A stretch of 64,000 nucleotides of DNA from an uncultured Umboniibacter sp. Lineage in GTDB: Bacteria > Pseudomonadota > Gammaproteobacteria > Pseudomonadales > DSM-25080. The stretch covers positions 62,001-126,000 of the forward strand of contig NZ_CANMGY010000002.1 in NCBI RefSeq assembly GCF_947497555.1, read 5' to 3'. The number at the start of each line of letters is the position of its first letter. The first letter of the stretch is position 1. This document shows positions 50,942 through 61,818 of this stretch, piece by piece. Below the pieces are notes generated by a model. The model made no database searches and was not told the origin of the DNA. It saw only the letters and a list, made by a program, of their open reading frames with translations. The translations under genes were made by a program, and so were the position numbers.

Positions 50942-52093
50942 CTAGTTTATAGCTGGCTGACGGGGCATATATAGCACCCATAAAATCAACGCTAATGCCG
51001 ATGAACAGGCGGCGAAAAGAAAACTAGCCAGGTTAGAATAAAGCCAAATTTCACCGCCGATCAAAGCACCAAAAGCACCGCCCAAACCGAAACAGATCGC
51101 GGCGTAAAAGGCTTGTGCTTTATCAGCAGCTTTGGCCGGTATGACTTGAGCTAACCAAATCATGCTCGCTCCGTGATGAGCGGCATAGCTAAACGCATGT
51201 AATAATTGAGTAAGTGCCACCCAAGCAGGATCAACCACCCAGTAGGCCAGAACAACCCATCGAACCGTCGATAAGAATAAACAAATAGGTAATGCTGTCG
51301 AAATTTTCCAGCGGTGGAAAAGCCTGGTCATCCCCCAGAACATCAGCACCTCAGCAACCACAGCCAAAGCCCACAGGTAGGAAATACCTGATCGCGAAAA
51401 TGAATTTTCCTCTAAGAACAATGAAAATAGTGCGTAGTAGACACCGTGAGACACCTGCAAGAGAAAAGCGGTCAAAAAGAAGACGATGACGTGGCGCTGT
51501 TTAAGAGAAGCACGAAATCCTTCACCGTTATGCTTAGCAATAGTTCGGGAGGGTTCGGGCACCGAGCTTAGCGCCACTCCCAACAGAACCAAAGTTGCGA
51601 GTAGAATCACCGGGACCGAGGCACTTGAGCCGTTAGCTAAGAGTTCGCCCAAGCCCATCACCAATGCAATGAAGCTAATTGAACCCCAAATGCGAATTTG
51701 GCCGTAGCGAGCGGGATCCTCACTGAACCAATCCAGCGTCAACGCTTCCAGAATTGGTAAAATCGCGTTCCAAAAAAAGCTGTAGAGGGCTACGCTAACG
51801 AGAATAACCGTTAAATTGCTAGAGTAAACTAAAGGTATCGCAGACGCTGCGCTCAACCAAGCCAGCCAACGCATCACTTGGACTCGAGACCCCGTTTTCT
51901 CGGCGAAGTAGGCCGCGAAATACGGCCCGAGAATTCGCGCTAGGAAAGAGATGGCGAAGACGACCCCAATGGTTCGACCGTCAAAGCCAATATCAGCTAG
52001 ATACAACCCCCAATAGGGCACCCAAATACCCAGCAGCGCAAAATAGAAGCTATACACACCCGACAGGCGTTTTACCGGTATTCGGATAGCCAC
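50942..52093 (-). CDS. MFS transporter
   Basis: A 383-residue permease with twelve hydrophobic segments. The start SGVYSFYFALLGIWVPYWGLYLADIGFDGRTIG resembles the HcaT/PucC-like MFS_1 group found downstream of aroC in Pseudomonas. Substrate unknown. It lies 4 bp after the aroC stop and is very likely cotranscribed. Confidence 0.87.
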   Translation of the reverse strand: MAIRIPVKRLSGVYSFYFALLGIWVPYWGLYLADIGFDGRTIGVVFAISFLARILGPYFAAYFAEKTGSRVQVMRWLAWLSAASAIPLVYSSNLTVILVSVALYSFFWNAILPILEALTLDWFSEDPARYGQIRIWGSISFIALVMGLGELLANGSSASVPVILLATLVLLGVALSSVPEPSRTIAKHNGEGFRASLKQRHVIVFFLTAFLLQVSHGVYYALFSLFLEENSFSRSGISYLWALAVVAEVLMFWGMTRLFHRWKISTALPICLFLSTVRWVVLAYWVVDPAWVALTQLLHAFSYAAHHGASMIWLAQVIPAKAADKAQAFYAAICFGLGGAFGALIGGEIWLYSNLASFLFAACSSALALILWVLYMPRQPAIN

Positions 52094-52097
52094 GGGC

Positions 52098-53180
52098 TTA
52101 GATTTTCGGTGTTATTGTAGTCACACCTTGATTCTGAGCGCGATGGCGAAGTACATGATCAAGTAGTGTTATCGCCATCATTGCTTCAGCGATGGGTACC
52201 GCACGAATACCCACACAGGGGTCATGACGCCCCTTGGTTATCAGCTCGGTACTATTGCCTTCGATATCAATCGTCTCGCCCGAAACGGTAATACTTGAGG
52301 TGGGCTTCATCGCAATACTGGCGACGATATCCTGTCCGGTGGAAATACCACCCAGGACGCCTCCGGCGTGATTCGATTTAAAGCCCTGCGGGGTCATTTC
52401 ATCACGATGTTCAGAGCCGCGCTGCGCAATACAGTCGAAGCCAGCGCCAATCTCGACGCCCTTAACCGCATTAATACTCATCAGACTATGCGCCAATTCA
52501 GCATCCAAACGATCGAATACCGGCTCTCCTAAGCCCACTTCAACACCGGTTGCGACCACTGTCACTTTAGCACCCACGGAATCTCCATCTCGTCGCAACT
52601 GAATCATGTAAGCCTCGAGTTCTTCGATTTTGCTGGGATCGGCACAGAAAAACGGATTGTCCTCTACCCCTTCCCACGACACCAAAGGCACGGCAATGGG
52701 ACCAAGCTGAGAAAGGTAGGCACGCACTTCGATACCCAATTGCTTTAATACCTGCTTGGCCACGGTTCCGGCGGCAACACGCATTGCTGTCTCGCGTGCC
52801 GAAGAACGACCACCACCACGGTAGTCGCGGATGCCATATTTTTGCCAATAGGTGTAGTCGGCATGCCCTGGGCGAAACTTATGCTTGATCTCACCGTAAT
52901 CCTTGGAACGTTGATCCGTGTTCTCGATCACCATCCCAATAGAGGTACCGGTGGTTTTACCTTCAAAGACGCCAGATAGAATACGAACCTCATCCGCCTC
53001 GCGACGTTGGGTGGTAAATTTAGACTGTCCTGGCTTGCGGCGATCGAGATCAACTTGCAGTATTGCTTCATTCAGTTCAATACCAGGAGGACAGCCATCA
53101 ACCACGCATCCTAACGCTACACCATGGCTCTCGCCGAAGGTGCTCACTGAAAATAATTTGCCGATACTGTTGCCGGACAT
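52098..53180 (-). CDS. aroC: Chorismate synthase
   Basis: A 360-residue enzyme converting EPSP to chorismate with reduced FMN. Family signatures are clear: [25 protein letters not shown] at residues 9-33, [17 protein letters not shown] near 131, and [18 protein letters not shown] near 317. Same strand and order as prmB-aroC-MFS in Pseudomonas. Confidence 0.96.
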   Translation of the reverse strand: MSGNSIGKLFSVSTFGESHGVALGCVVDGCPPGIELNEAILQVDLDRRKPGQSKFTTQRREADEVRILSGVFEGKTTGTSIGMVIENTDQRSKDYGEIKHKFRPGHADYTYWQKYGIRDYRGGGRSSARETAMRVAAGTVAKQVLKQLGIEVRAYLSQLGPIAVPLVSWEGVEDNPFFCADPSKIEELEAYMIQLRRDGDSVGAKVTVVATGVEVGLGEPVFDRLDAELAHSLMSINAVKGVEIGAGFDCIAQRGSEHRDEMTPQGFKSNHAGGVLGGISTGQDIVASIAMKPTSSITVSGETIDIEGNSTELITKGRHDPCVGIRAVPIAEAMMAITLLDHVLRHRAQNQGVTTITPKI

Positions 53181-53287
53181 AGTCCTTCCTTAATGTAGTA
53201 ATACGTTGGTCAGTCACACTACCAGTACGTGAAACGTCGATTAAAGCCATCATAGCGAGGCTACGACTGCGTGCCTAGTCGCGTGGG

Positions 53288-54211
53288 TTATCGTGTAGAG
53301 AAGGCGTCTTTATGTGCCAACAGCTCACCGGCTGTTAGCAAGAATACACCATGCCCACCGCGTTCAAATTCCAACCAAGTAAACGGGATTTCGGGATAGG
53401 CATCCTGCAAGTGAACCCAGGAATTACCCAACTCACAAATCAGAATACCTTCTTCGCTAAGATGCTTCGGTGCCTCAATGAGTATTCGACGAACCAAATC
53501 CAAGCCATCATTACCGGCAGCTAAGGCCAGTTCAGGCTCATGATGATACTCTGCTGGCAAATCCGACATATCCTGCGCATCCACATACGGAGGGTTGGAA
53601 ACGATAATGTCATACTTACGGCCGGTTAAGCTGTCAAAAAGGTCGGAATTTACAGCGACCACTCGGTGCCCCATCTGATGCCAGGCAATATTTTCTGCCG
53701 CGACTGCGAGCGCATCGGTAGAAATATCTGCCAAATCTACCTCCGCATGTGGGAATGAATCGGCGCAAGCTAAGCCGATGCAACCACTGCCCGTGCACAA
53801 ATCAAGGATTCGCTTAGGCTCCGACACCAACCACGGCTGAAAACCTGATTCAATCAGTTCTGCGATGGGGCTGCGAGGAATTAGTACCCGTTCATCAACC
53901 TTGAAGCGCATACCGCAAAACCACGCATAACCCAATAGATAAGGCGTTGGGACTCGCTCTTCCGCACGGCGGGAAAGTAACTTCAGCACCTGTTTTCGCT
54001 CGCTTAGCACCAAACGAGCATCTAATACCATCTGATCGCTCTCGGGAGGAAGGTTCAAGGTATGAAGAACGATCTGGACTGCATCATCCCACGCGTTATC
54101 GGTACCGTGACCAAAATACAAGCCTGCACGCTCGAACGACGTTGCGCCCCAACGGATATAGTCACGAACGGTGATCAACTCTGTCACTAACGAATCAATT
54201 GAATCCTGCAT
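53288..54211 (-). CDS. prmB: Ribosomal protein L3 glutamine methyltransferase
   Basis: A 307-residue SAM-dependent methyltransferase. The SAM-binding [20 protein letters not shown] near residue 138 and the catalytic NPPY motif ([12 protein letters not shown] near residue 206) mark the HemK/PrmB family. The position before aroC and the YDGRxL-less N-terminal extension favour PrmB over PrmC. It is divergent from folE. Confidence 0.93.
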   Translation of the reverse strand: MQDSIDSLVTELITVRDYIRWGATSFERAGLYFGHGTDNAWDDAVQIVLHTLNLPPESDQMVLDARLVLSERKQVLKLLSRRAEERVPTPYLLGYAWFCGMRFKVDERVLIPRSPIAELIESGFQPWLVSEPKRILDLCTGSGCIGLACADSFPHAEVDLADISTDALAVAAENIAWHQMGHRVVAVNSDLFDSLTGRKYDIIVSNPPYVDAQDMSDLPAEYHHEPELALAAGNDGLDLVRRILIEAPKHLSEEGILICELGNSWVHLQDAYPEIPFTWLEFERGGHGVFLLTAGELLAHKDAFSTR

Positions 54212-54335
54212 TATTTCCCACTCAAGTAGTTATTACCCTATAATACGAAGCATAGATCCTAAACCCAAGTTTTTACGTAAGGATCGTACAAGTTTTTATT
54301 CGTGTTCCTTTCATCTGACCAAAAAGAGACGACAA

Positions 54336-54878
54336 ATGGAAAAGGCATTTGCCAGTATCATCGAAGCCATTGGTGAAGATTTAAATCGCCCTGGTCTGCA
54401 AGACACCCCTAAACGCGCTGCCAAGGCGTTTGAGTTCCTCAACCAAGGCTACTCTCAAGATCTCGAGACGGTCATTAACGGTGCCCTCTTCCCAAGTGAC
54501 TCTCGTGAAATGGTCATCGTGAAGGATATCGAGCTGTATTCGCTCTGCGAACATCACCTGCTGCCATTTATCGGTAAGGCCCATATTGCCTATCTTCCAA
54601 CGGGAAAAGTACTGGGTTTATCTAAACTGGCACGTATTGTCGATATGTTTGCCCGACGTCTACAGATTCAGGAGTCGCTCACCCATCAAATCGCGACAAC
54701 GATCCAAGAAGTTACCGGCGCCGATGGCGTAGCTGTGGTGGTAGAAGCTAAGCATATGTGCATGATGATGCGCGGCGTTCAGAAGCAAAATTCATCGATG
54801 AAGACTTCAGCCATGCTGGGTAAATTCAAAGAGCGATCGGAAACTCGTGCCGAGTTTCTCTCGTTGATCTCTGATTAA
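54336..54878 (+). CDS. folE: GTP cyclohydrolase I
   Basis: A 180-residue homododecamer-forming enzyme, first step of tetrahydrofolate synthesis. The zinc ligands appear in [22 protein letters not shown] and [15 protein letters not shown]. The frame is open 55 codons upstream of 54336, but the ATG at 54336 matches the normal FolE length and the extension has no family support. It follows a strongly A-rich leader. Confidence 0.94.
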   Translation: MEKAFASIIEAIGEDLNRPGLQDTPKRAAKAFEFLNQGYSQDLETVINGALFPSDSREMVIVKDIELYSLCEHHLLPFIGKAHIAYLPTGKVLGLSKLARIVDMFARRLQIQESLTHQIATTIQEVTGADGVAVVVEAKHMCMMMRGVQKQNSSMKTSAMLGKFKERSETRAEFLSLISD

Positions 54879-54890
54879 CTAGCAAGGTCT

Positions 54891-55751
54891 TTATGAAACC
54901 AGTGATTGATAACTTTGTATCAATCGCTGGGCAATGTCATTAGCCGGTGATTCCATATGTAAATGATGTTCTCCTACTAAGGCGAAGCTCTCCACCCCGG
55001 TTAACTCACGCAACTTTGCACGCCAACGATTCATATCACTGCGCTCACATTCCGCATAGAATAGTTGAATATCGCATTCGATGGCGGCCATAGCCTGTTC
55101 CATTTGCGCACGCGTCAAACGCACCGGTGATGCGGCCATAAGCTGTCGGTCAGATGACCATTCAAAGCCTCGCTCCGTTTCCCGGACCCCACGTTCCGTT
55201 AAGGCCATGGCAGCACTCTCACTCAGCTTAAACATCCCTCTTCGACGGGCAATCACCGCACTTTCAAAACTCGGGAACGCTCGCTTTTCACTTTGCTCAG
55301 CTAACTGATTCGTTACCGATTCGCGTAGCTGGGAGACAAACTCTTGATCGCCGGCCAACATCGGCCAACCACCATCTAGCCACGCTAAATGTGCGACGCG
55401 TTCTGGCGCTACCGCGGCAATAAGCGTTGCGATAGCGGCGCCTCGCGAGTGAGCCACCAGCGCAAAGCGCCGCCAACCCATCTGGTTAGCCACTGCCAGC
55501 ACCTCAGTAATATCCGCCCAGATTGAGTAGCCCGCGGAGGCAGAGCGATGGTCACTTCGCCCATGGCCGGCCAGATCCAACGCTAGAACAGGATGCGGCG
55601 CCAACAGCGGCGCTAGACGATGAAAGCTCGCGGCATTATCCAGCCAACCGTGCAGCGCAATAACGGGTATAGTCTGCTCGTCATGCTGACCATCGTAATA
55701 GATCCCCGTCAGCGTGAGATCGGCGCATTTAAACTGTTTTTCGTGCATCAA
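54891..55751 (-). CDS. Alpha/beta hydrolase
   Basis: A 286-residue hydrolase: oxyanion HGWLDNAASF, nucleophile elbow VAHSRGAAIAT with Ser near residue 102, and a His in GEHHLHMESP near residue 264. It resembles the hydrolases downstream of sixA in Pseudomonas; substrate unknown. Last gene of gpsA-DUF4389-sixA-hydrolase. A hairpin CAG-GATTGATA / TATCAATC-CTG near 54903-54929 in its 3' end could serve folE termination, but lacks a T-run. Confidence 0.85.
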   Translation of the reverse strand: MMHEKQFKCADLTLTGIYYDGQHDEQTIPVIALHGWLDNAASFHRLAPLLAPHPVLALDLAGHGRSDHRSASAGYSIWADITEVLAVANQMGWRRFALVAHSRGAAIATLIAAVAPERVAHLAWLDGGWPMLAGDQEFVSQLRESVTNQLAEQSEKRAFPSFESAVIARRRGMFKLSESAAMALTERGVRETERGFEWSSDRQLMAASPVRLTRAQMEQAMAAIECDIQLFYAECERSDMNRWRAKLRELTGVESFALVGEHHLHMESPANDIAQRLIQSYQSLVS

Positions 55752-55760
55752 GAGAGGTTC

Positions 55761-56213
55761 TCAGACGGAGTGATTTAAGGAGCGAAGCTCCATACACGCT
55801 GCGGCCATAACGTCGCCCTCAAGCACCGCCAACGAAGCCGGAGACATCGGGCAATCATAGGGCGATAAACCTGATAACTTTGCCACCAATGAACTAACCA
55901 ATGGCTGATGACTAACGAGAAGTAAGTCCTGTTTCTGTTCGGGTAGCAAGTTTAGCAAGTTCACCAACGAGGCCTCAGGCGTGATCAATCGGGTAGTTTG
56001 AAAGCTTGCCTCTGCACCCAGTAACACCTTCGCCGTTTGCTGAGTGCGTTGATAAGGACTAACCCAAGTCTCAATCGAAGCCATGGCTGTTCGCCATTGC
56101 GGAACGAGTTGTTCAATTTGCGCCACTCCAAAATCTGTCAGTTGGCGATCAAAATCCATACTGTCATTCAACCAGCGCTCAGCCGTGCCGTGACGCAGAA
56201 TGTATAATTTCAC
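55761..56213 (-). CDS. sixA: Phosphohistidine phosphatase SixA
   Basis: A 150-residue histidine phosphatase. The RHG motif is in LYILRHGTAERW right at the N-terminus; the second His is in LLLVSHQPLVSSL near residue 95. SixA removes phosphate from histidine-containing proteins such as HPt or PTS components. The GTG at 56213 overlaps the preceding stop (GTGA) and is preferred to a TTG five codons upstream. Confidence 0.9.
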   Translation of the reverse strand: MKLYILRHGTAERWLNDSMDFDRQLTDFGVAQIEQLVPQWRTAMASIETWVSPYQRTQQTAKVLLGAEASFQTTRLITPEASLVNLLNLLPEQKQDLLLVSHQPLVSSLVAKLSGLSPYDCPMSPASLAVLEGDVMAAACMELRSLNHSV

Positions 56214-56488
56214 TCCGCGTCTGGCCAATCCGATAGTGGAAACGGACGACGATCCGAACGGTAGACCAAGAAGTCATTAATCTGTAGCACCCAACGAGCA
56301 AGTTGGCTGCCCAGCGGTGTTAGCGCCTCAATCGGCTCCTGTCTAACCAGCGCAGCCAACGCCTGAACAATCGCTACAACACCGATAAGAAACTGTATCA
56401 CCGGCACCACTAACCAAAAGATGGCCATTAACAGCAAACGCACCCAATGGGCGTCCTCGAAAAAACGATAGTTAGATTCTGGTTTCAT
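56210..56488 (-). CDS. DUF4389 membrane protein
   Basis: A 92-residue protein with one long hydrophobic segment (about residues 14-45) and the DUF4389 pattern FLVYRSDRRPFPLSDWPD at the end. These proteins are nearly always found between gpsA and sixA in Pseudomonas-type genomes. Function unknown. ATGA overlap with the gpsA stop. Confidence 0.88.
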   Translation of the reverse strand: MKPESNYRFFEDAHWVRLLLMAIFWLVVPVIQFLIGVVAIVQALAALVRQEPIEALTPLGSQLARWVLQINDFLVYRSDRRPFPLSDWPDAE

Positions 56489-57510
56489 ATTCCCTTTACC
56501 TTATGTTCAACATCCGTGGCCTGTTGTGCTGTCATGAGCGAAGTAATAATCTCGCTAATTTCAACATGCTCGTAAATCAGTCTATATAGCCCATCAACTA
56601 GTGGCATTCTCACCCCTAACTCATGCGCCTTGTCGTACACAGTTTTAAGCGTAGCAACGCCCTCGGCTGTTTGGCCGATCTCAGCAACCGCCTGCTCTAG
56701 GGTTTTACCCTGACCCAATGCTTGGCCTACTCGATAGTTACGAGAAAGTGGCGAGGTACAGGTTACAAATAGGTCACCCACACCCGCTAGCCCCATAAAG
56801 GTCATCGGTTCGGCACCTAGTTCACTCGCCAAGCGACACATTTCAGCCAGTGAACGCGTGATCAACATGCTAACGGTATTTTGACCCAACTGCATACTGC
56901 CCGTGATTCCCGCGATAATGGCGTAGATATTCTTCAGTGCTCCAGCGAGTTCCGCACCTTGAGGATCATCTCCGGCATAAACGCGGAAAGTAGGCGATGC
57001 GAGAACGCTCTGTGAGGCTTCAACTACTTTTATTGAGGCACTGGCTACTAACGTTGCAGTGAACTGGTCATCAGCGATTTCCTTAGCTAGATTGGGACCT
57101 GATAAAACGCCGACCGGATTGTGTGGTAAATACTCCTGAATGACTTCACTCATTAAACGGAAGCCGTCGGCGCGAATCCCCTTGGCAGTAGATAGGATTA
57201 GCGTGTTACGAGAAATGCAGTGTGCTAGCTGAATACAGACGGTATCGTAAGCCGATGATGGCACCGCCATGATAATAAGCTCAGCGTCTTCAATAGCTGC
57301 GTCAAAATCACTCGTGATAGTCAGACGTTTATCCAACATAAAACCAGGGAAATACTCTGCATTCTCGCGGCTGTTCATGACCTCTTTCGCGCGTTCTTCA
57401 TTGCGCATCCACAGGGCACAGTCAACACCATTTCCCGCCACCAAATTGGCTAAAACTGTTCCGAAGCTTCCACCGCCTAACACGGCAACTTTTGTTGTAG
57501 TTTGTGTCAT
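56485..57510 (-). CDS. gpsA: Glycerol-3-phosphate dehydrogenase [NAD(P)+]
   Basis: A 341-residue enzyme making sn-glycerol-3-phosphate for phospholipids. Nucleotide-binding start VAVLGGGSFGTVLANLVAGNG; catalytic Lys in GALKNIYAIIAGI near residue 196; GLAGVGDLFVTCTSPLSRN is diagnostic. First gene of a four-gene operon. No terminator separates it from the genes that follow. Confidence 0.96.
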   Translation of the reverse strand: MTQTTTKVAVLGGGSFGTVLANLVAGNGVDCALWMRNEERAKEVMNSRENAEYFPGFMLDKRLTITSDFDAAIEDAELIIMAVPSSAYDTVCIQLAHCISRNTLILSTAKGIRADGFRLMSEVIQEYLPHNPVGVLSGPNLAKEIADDQFTATLVASASIKVVEASQSVLASPTFRVYAGDDPQGAELAGALKNIYAIIAGITGSMQLGQNTVSMLITRSLAEMCRLASELGAEPMTFMGLAGVGDLFVTCTSPLSRNYRVGQALGQGKTLEQAVAEIGQTAEGVATLKTVYDKAHELGVRMPLVDGLYRLIYEHVEISEIITSLMTAQQATDVEHKVKGI

Positions 57511-57609
57511 AGTATCCCGTAACGCGAAGGTAGTTATTACCCACGCTTAACTCTGTATATCTCAAGCATAGTCAATGCCTAGATTGTTATTTTTATTATT
57601 CTAAGCCAT

Positions 57610-57641
57610 AAAAAAGTGCGAATCGCATTCGCCATTCGCAC
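57610..57641 (-). terminator. Intrinsic terminator of htpG
   Basis: On the - strand GTGCGAAT pairs with ATTCGCAC around a 10-base loop, followed by a U-run (AAAAA at 57611 on the + strand). It lies 67 bp after the htpG stop. Confidence 0.92.
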
Positions 57642-57707
57642 GTTAGCTTAACAGACTCCAAGGTAAATGAGGTATGGCAAAGATCAACCAGACCTCAACC
57701 CCATCAA

Positions 57708-59609
57708 CTAATTAGACAACTCAAGCAATAACTTATTAAGTCGCGCAACAAATGTTGCAGGATCTTCTAGCTGATCACCCGCTGCTAGCTTCGCTTGACC
57801 TAATAATAGGTGACTGAGCTCAGCAAAGCGATCTTCATCACTCTCGGCATCCATTTTGGCCACCAAAGCGTGCTCGACATTCAACTCTAAGGTTGGCTTA
57901 GCAGACGGAACTTCTTGACCAGCCGCCTCCATAAGTTTGCGCATCTGCAGTCCCATTTCGTCATCCGCTACCACTAGGCACGCTGGAGACTCAACCAATC
58001 GGGTAGTAGCGCGAACTGCCTCAACCTCATCAGCCAACACTGCTTGAACGCGTTCAAGTAGTGCCTTGTTCGTCTCAGAAGCCGCTTCAGCGGCCTTTTT
58101 GTCGGCCTCATCTTCCAAGTCACCTAGATCAAGAGAACCTTTCGCAACATCTTTAAAACTCTTACCATCAAACTCGTTGAGATGAGCAATAAACCACTCA
58201 TCCACACGATCTGTTAGCAGTAACACCTCAATACCCTTGCGGCGGAATACTTCTAGGTGCGGGCTGTTCTTAGCGGTATTGAAGTTCTCAGCGCAGACAA
58301 AGTAGATATCCTTCTGGCCTTCCTTCATGCGAGAGATATACGCTTCGAGGCTTTGATCCTGAACCGGTGTTTCACTCTGTGTGGTGGCAAAGCGCAACAG
58401 CTTAGCAATCTTTTCTTTGTTGTTAGCGTCTTCGGCAGGACCTTCTTTTAAAACCGAACCAAACTCATTCCAAACCTCTTGGTAGACGTCTGGCTCTTTG
58501 TTCGCCAGCTTACTCAACATATCCAACGAGCGCTTGGTCAGGGCATTCTTCATCGAGTCTACCGCTGGGTCCTGCTGGAGGATTTCCCGGGAAACGTTCA
58601 AACTCAGGTCATTCGAATCCACTACACCCTTAATGAAACGCAGGTAAAGTGGCAGGAACTGTTCGGCGTCATCCATGATAAACGTGCGCTGAACATACAG
58701 TTTCAATCCGCGGCTAGCTTCGCGGTGATAGAGGTCGAATGGCGCCTTCTTCGGCACGAACAATAAGCTGGTATATTCCAGTTTACCTTCGACACGATTA
58801 TGACTCCACTTAGCAGGGTCTTGGAAGTCATTGCTAATGTGCTTGTAGAAGGTTTGATACTCCTCATCACTGACTTCCTGGCGTGAACGCGCCCACAGTG
58901 CGGTGGCATCGTTAACGGCCTCGTATTCAGGTGTTTCCGGCTGCTCCTCTTCACCGTAGTGAGCCTTCTCCATTTCAACCGGAATGGCAATATGATCCGA
59001 GTACTTCTTGATAATGCTACGCAGGCGGAAGTTATCCGCAAATTCTTTGCCCTCTTCCTTCAGCGTCAACACAATGCGTGTGCCGCGCTCAGCCTTTTCT
59101 GCCGTCGCAATTTCGAAATCAGCTTCGCCAGTAGAAGACCAATGCACGCCATTAGCCGCCTCTTCGCCCGCTTTACGTGTAAAGACATCTACTTTATCCG
59201 CCACAATGAAGGCCGAATAGAAACCAACACCGAACTGACCAATTAGCTGAGAATCCTTCTGCTGGTCACCACTGAGGTTCTTAATGAACTCAGAGGTACC
59301 AGAACGCGCGATGGTACCAAGATTAGCCATCGCCTCATCGCGTGTCATGCCAATACCATTGTCGTCAATCGTTAAAGTACCTGCATCCGCATCGAAGCTA
59401 ATTCGAATACGTAAATTTGGATCGGTTTCGTACAGAGAATCATTACTCAAAGCTTCGAAGCGCAGCTTATCCGCTGCATCAGAGGCGTTTGAGATTAACT
59501 CGCGAAGGAAAATTTCTTTGTTTGAATACAAAGAATGAATCATTAACTGAAGCAACTGTTTCGCTTCGGTTTGAAAACCATGTTTTTCGTTAGCGGTTTC
59601 TGCCGTCAT
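57708..59609 (-). CDS. htpG: Molecular chaperone HtpG (Hsp90)
   Basis: A 633-residue ATP-dependent chaperone. The N-terminal GHKL ATPase has [41 protein letters not shown] and [11 protein letters not shown]; middle and C-terminal dimerisation domains follow. It ends without the eukaryotic MEEVD tail, as expected. Single gene with its own terminator; no clear sigma-32 promoter is seen upstream. Confidence 0.97.
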   Translation of the reverse strand: MTAETANEKHGFQTEAKQLLQLMIHSLYSNKEIFLRELISNASDAADKLRFEALSNDSLYETDPNLRIRISFDADAGTLTIDDNGIGMTRDEAMANLGTIARSGTSEFIKNLSGDQQKDSQLIGQFGVGFYSAFIVADKVDVFTRKAGEEAANGVHWSSTGEADFEIATAEKAERGTRIVLTLKEEGKEFADNFRLRSIIKKYSDHIAIPVEMEKAHYGEEEQPETPEYEAVNDATALWARSRQEVSDEEYQTFYKHISNDFQDPAKWSHNRVEGKLEYTSLLFVPKKAPFDLYHREASRGLKLYVQRTFIMDDAEQFLPLYLRFIKGVVDSNDLSLNVSREILQQDPAVDSMKNALTKRSLDMLSKLANKEPDVYQEVWNEFGSVLKEGPAEDANNKEKIAKLLRFATTQSETPVQDQSLEAYISRMKEGQKDIYFVCAENFNTAKNSPHLEVFRRKGIEVLLLTDRVDEWFIAHLNEFDGKSFKDVAKGSLDLGDLEDEADKKAAEAASETNKALLERVQAVLADEVEAVRATTRLVESPACLVVADDEMGLQMRKLMEAAGQEVPSAKPTLELNVEHALVAKMDAESDEDRFAELSHLLLGQAKLAAGDQLEDPATFVARLNKLLLELSN

Positions 59610-59713
59610 GATGAACTCCTAAATAGGCGGTTTATTATCTGTCTCAATAAATGGGGGTGCGATGGCAATATTTCAAGGTATCATAGGTCGAAAAATATAA
59701 TAGGTTTAAAACT

Positions 59714-60580
59714 ATGTGGCACGGCTTCATCAATCAACAATCGGGTAGCGGCGCCTCCCTCTCTAGTAGACTATCTCGCAAATGCACTCAGCACCCCAAT
59801 ATTGAATGGCACCAAACCCACTCCGAACAGGAACAGCGAAAACAGTTGCAGGAACTCATAGCCCGTGGAGAGCAATACTTTTTGGTCGCCGGTGGCGATG
59901 GTACCCTTCACCGCGCCTTAAATGCCCTACAACCCAGCGAGTCTCAACCACTCTGCCTGGCACCTGTGCCAAAGGGATCAGGTAACGACTGGTGCAGGTC
60001 TCTCGGAGCACCACTCAATTTTTCTCGAGCGCTAGCGCTAACGCTCAGCAACCCCACTCGATCGATCGATTTTTTCAAGGTCACGGCCGATGAATATTCT
60101 GCACTGGGACTGAATAGTGTGGGTTGCGGCTTTGATACCCAGGTTTTGACCTATTTGCAGGAAAACCCTCAGCGACGCTTTAAATACTGGCGTTCGCTAT
60201 GGGCGATGTTAAAGGAACGCAAAAGCATAACGCTTAATGTTAAGGCACGCCGAATAGAACGTATTCTTCTTTTAATTGGCAAGGGACGCTTCGCTGGGTC
60301 AGGGATGTGTCTATTACCTCAGGCCAACTTAAACAATGGAACGCTTGCGGTGACCGAGGTTGCTCCACTTAGTAATGCAGCGCTATACCGAGAACTACTT
60401 CGTTTAAAAACCGGCGGATTTATCAGTAATCCCAACGTTCTCCACTATCAACAACAGCAGCTGGAGTTCGAATTCGAACAAGCCACGACGATTCAAATTG
60501 ATGGCGAACTCTACCCGCCAACTAAGTCGCTAAAGATTGAATTAATACGGAATGCGCTTCGCGTCCCGATTTATAGTTAG
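59714..60580 (+). CDS. Diacylglycerol kinase-like lipid kinase
   Basis: A 288-residue DAGK-catalytic-domain protein. The FINQQSGSG start motif (N-x-x-SG) near residue 5 and the nucleotide loop VAGGDGTLHRALNAL near residue 58 are typical of the YegS/DgkB/BmrU family; VPKGSGNDWCRSLG supplies further conserved residues. It may phosphorylate diacylglycerol or another lipid. It is divergent from htpG and its end overlaps the convergent thioesterase gene by 4 bp. Confidence 0.88.
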   Translation: MWHGFINQQSGSGASLSSRLSRKCTQHPNIEWHQTHSEQEQRKQLQELIARGEQYFLVAGGDGTLHRALNALQPSESQPLCLAPVPKGSGNDWCRSLGAPLNFSRALALTLSNPTRSIDFFKVTADEYSALGLNSVGCGFDTQVLTYLQENPQRRFKYWRSLWAMLKERKSITLNVKARRIERILLLIGKGRFAGSGMCLLPQANLNNGTLAVTEVAPLSNAALYRELLRLKTGGFISNPNVLHYQQQQLEFEFEQATTIQIDGELYPPTKSLKIELIRNALRVPIYS

Positions 60581-61038
60581 TTACCAGGCACAACTTCTGG
60601 GACAGGCTTAATCAGGAAATGGGCTCGGGCATTGGCAATTGGGGTATCTTCGGATGTCTGCCAAGCACTAATGGAAACATTCACGACGTTTCTGCCACGA
60701 CGGACTACTTCAGCACGTGCAAAGGTGTCCTGATCACGCCCAGCACGAATATAATCAATGGAAAAGTCGACAACCTTTGGCAGTGTGGTAACTTTCGTTT
60801 CGTAGAGGACTTCCAACATGGCAACCACTTCCATGAAGCCACCAATAACCCCACCATGAATAGCCGGTAAACTTGGGTTACCGATATTGTCAGGGTTTTT
60901 GGGAAGCTTAAAAATAAGATCATTACCCAGCTGCATACCTTCTACACCAATGAGCTGGGCATAGGGTATCGCGTCCACCAAACTATCAATAGCACCGTAT
61001 TCCTGAGCCTCAACCAAGGCCGATAAACTCGTTTCCAT
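60577..61038 (-). CDS. PaaI-family hotdog thioesterase (second of pair)
   Basis: A 153-residue hotdog protein. The catalytic loop is IHGGVIGGFMEVVAML near residue 60, and VDFSIDYIRAGRDQDTFARAEVVRRGRNVVNVSISA follows. The ATG at 61038 overlaps the stop of the upstream thioesterase (TAATG), so the longer frame from 61071 is not needed. Tandem PaaI-type pairs suggest two related acyl-CoA substrates or a heteromer; the substrate is unknown. Confidence 0.87.
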   Translation of the reverse strand: METSLSALVEAQEYGAIDSLVDAIPYAQLIGVEGMQLGNDLIFKLPKNPDNIGNPSLPAIHGGVIGGFMEVVAMLEVLYETKVTTLPKVVDFSIDYIRAGRDQDTFARAEVVRRGRNVVNVSISAWQTSEDTPIANARAHFLIKPVPEVVPGN

Positions 61039-61517
61039 TACGCTTCCTCCACTGCAAACTGTTGCAACCAATCTTCAAGTCCGGCGCTCGCCGTCTTGTC
61101 TAACTGCATAAAAGTTGCCGTGCAGTGAGCGATGGGTTCGTCTTCCTCACCCTCATGAAAAGCAATGCCTCGAGTAAAGATCACGTTAGTCGTTTTACGG
61201 TAAACTTCGGCAAAGCCATACACGGTCTTTCTCGGTTCGGCTGGGCGCATATAGTCAATACGCAAGTCAAGTGTTGGTGCGAGGCCCCATGGATCTAACG
61301 CTGAGGCTGAAGCAAAGCCACAGGTAGTATCTAGCAGGGTAGTTAGGGCACCGCCGTGAATAATCTCCCTATCTCTATCACCCAACATATCTTCTTTCCA
61401 CGGCATTGCCAGTTTGAGCTTTCCGGCTGAGGCCTCTACGGTAGATATGCCTAACACTTCACAATGGCGAATTGACGGAATAACGGCTTTCATGAGCTGC
61501 GTGTAATTGATATTCAT
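61038..61517 (-). CDS. PaaI-family hotdog thioesterase (first of pair)
   Basis: A 159-residue hotdog protein. The catalytic loop is IIHGGALTTLLDTTCGFASASAL near residues 53-75 with the acidic Asp, followed by TLDLRIDYMRPAEPRKTVYGFAEVYRKT. It is translationally coupled to the downstream thioesterase. The two are paralogs of modest similarity. Probably hydrolyses an acyl- or aryl-CoA in the cytoplasm. Confidence 0.88.
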   Translation of the reverse strand: MNINYTQLMKAVIPSIRHCEVLGISTVEASAGKLKLAMPWKEDMLGDRDREIIHGGALTTLLDTTCGFASASALDPWGLAPTLDLRIDYMRPAEPRKTVYGFAEVYRKTTNVIFTRGIAFHEGEEDEPIAHCTATFMQLDKTASAGLEDWLQQFAVEEA

Positions 61518-61818
61518 GACGATCAGTCTTTATTAGTTAACATTTGCCTAGTGTAGCGTAATTCGTCTCCAGCGCTGTAACTTCGGTGATCAAATAGTTG
61601 TCTAGACACGCCAATGTCTATTGACTTTGACGTGGTAACACTTCGCTACTGCGATGCAAAACTAACGCGCCTAACCTCAGAACTTTTCCGTAATTAAGGT
61701 GGTTCGCTGTCGCCGCTAATACTGAGCTAGTAGCTCTATTACTAAGCCTTCGCATTTACAAAACAGCCTGTAACACTTATAAATAGGACTACAGAATAAT
61801 AATGGAGCGGCTAACGCC
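61518..61818. other. Intergenic region between thioesterases and the Mpo1-like gene
   Basis: About 300 bp between divergent genes. No gene, RNA gene or strong hairpin is seen. A repeated GTCTA/TGTCTATTGAC patch near 61601-61626 is the only notable sequence. Confidence 0.45.
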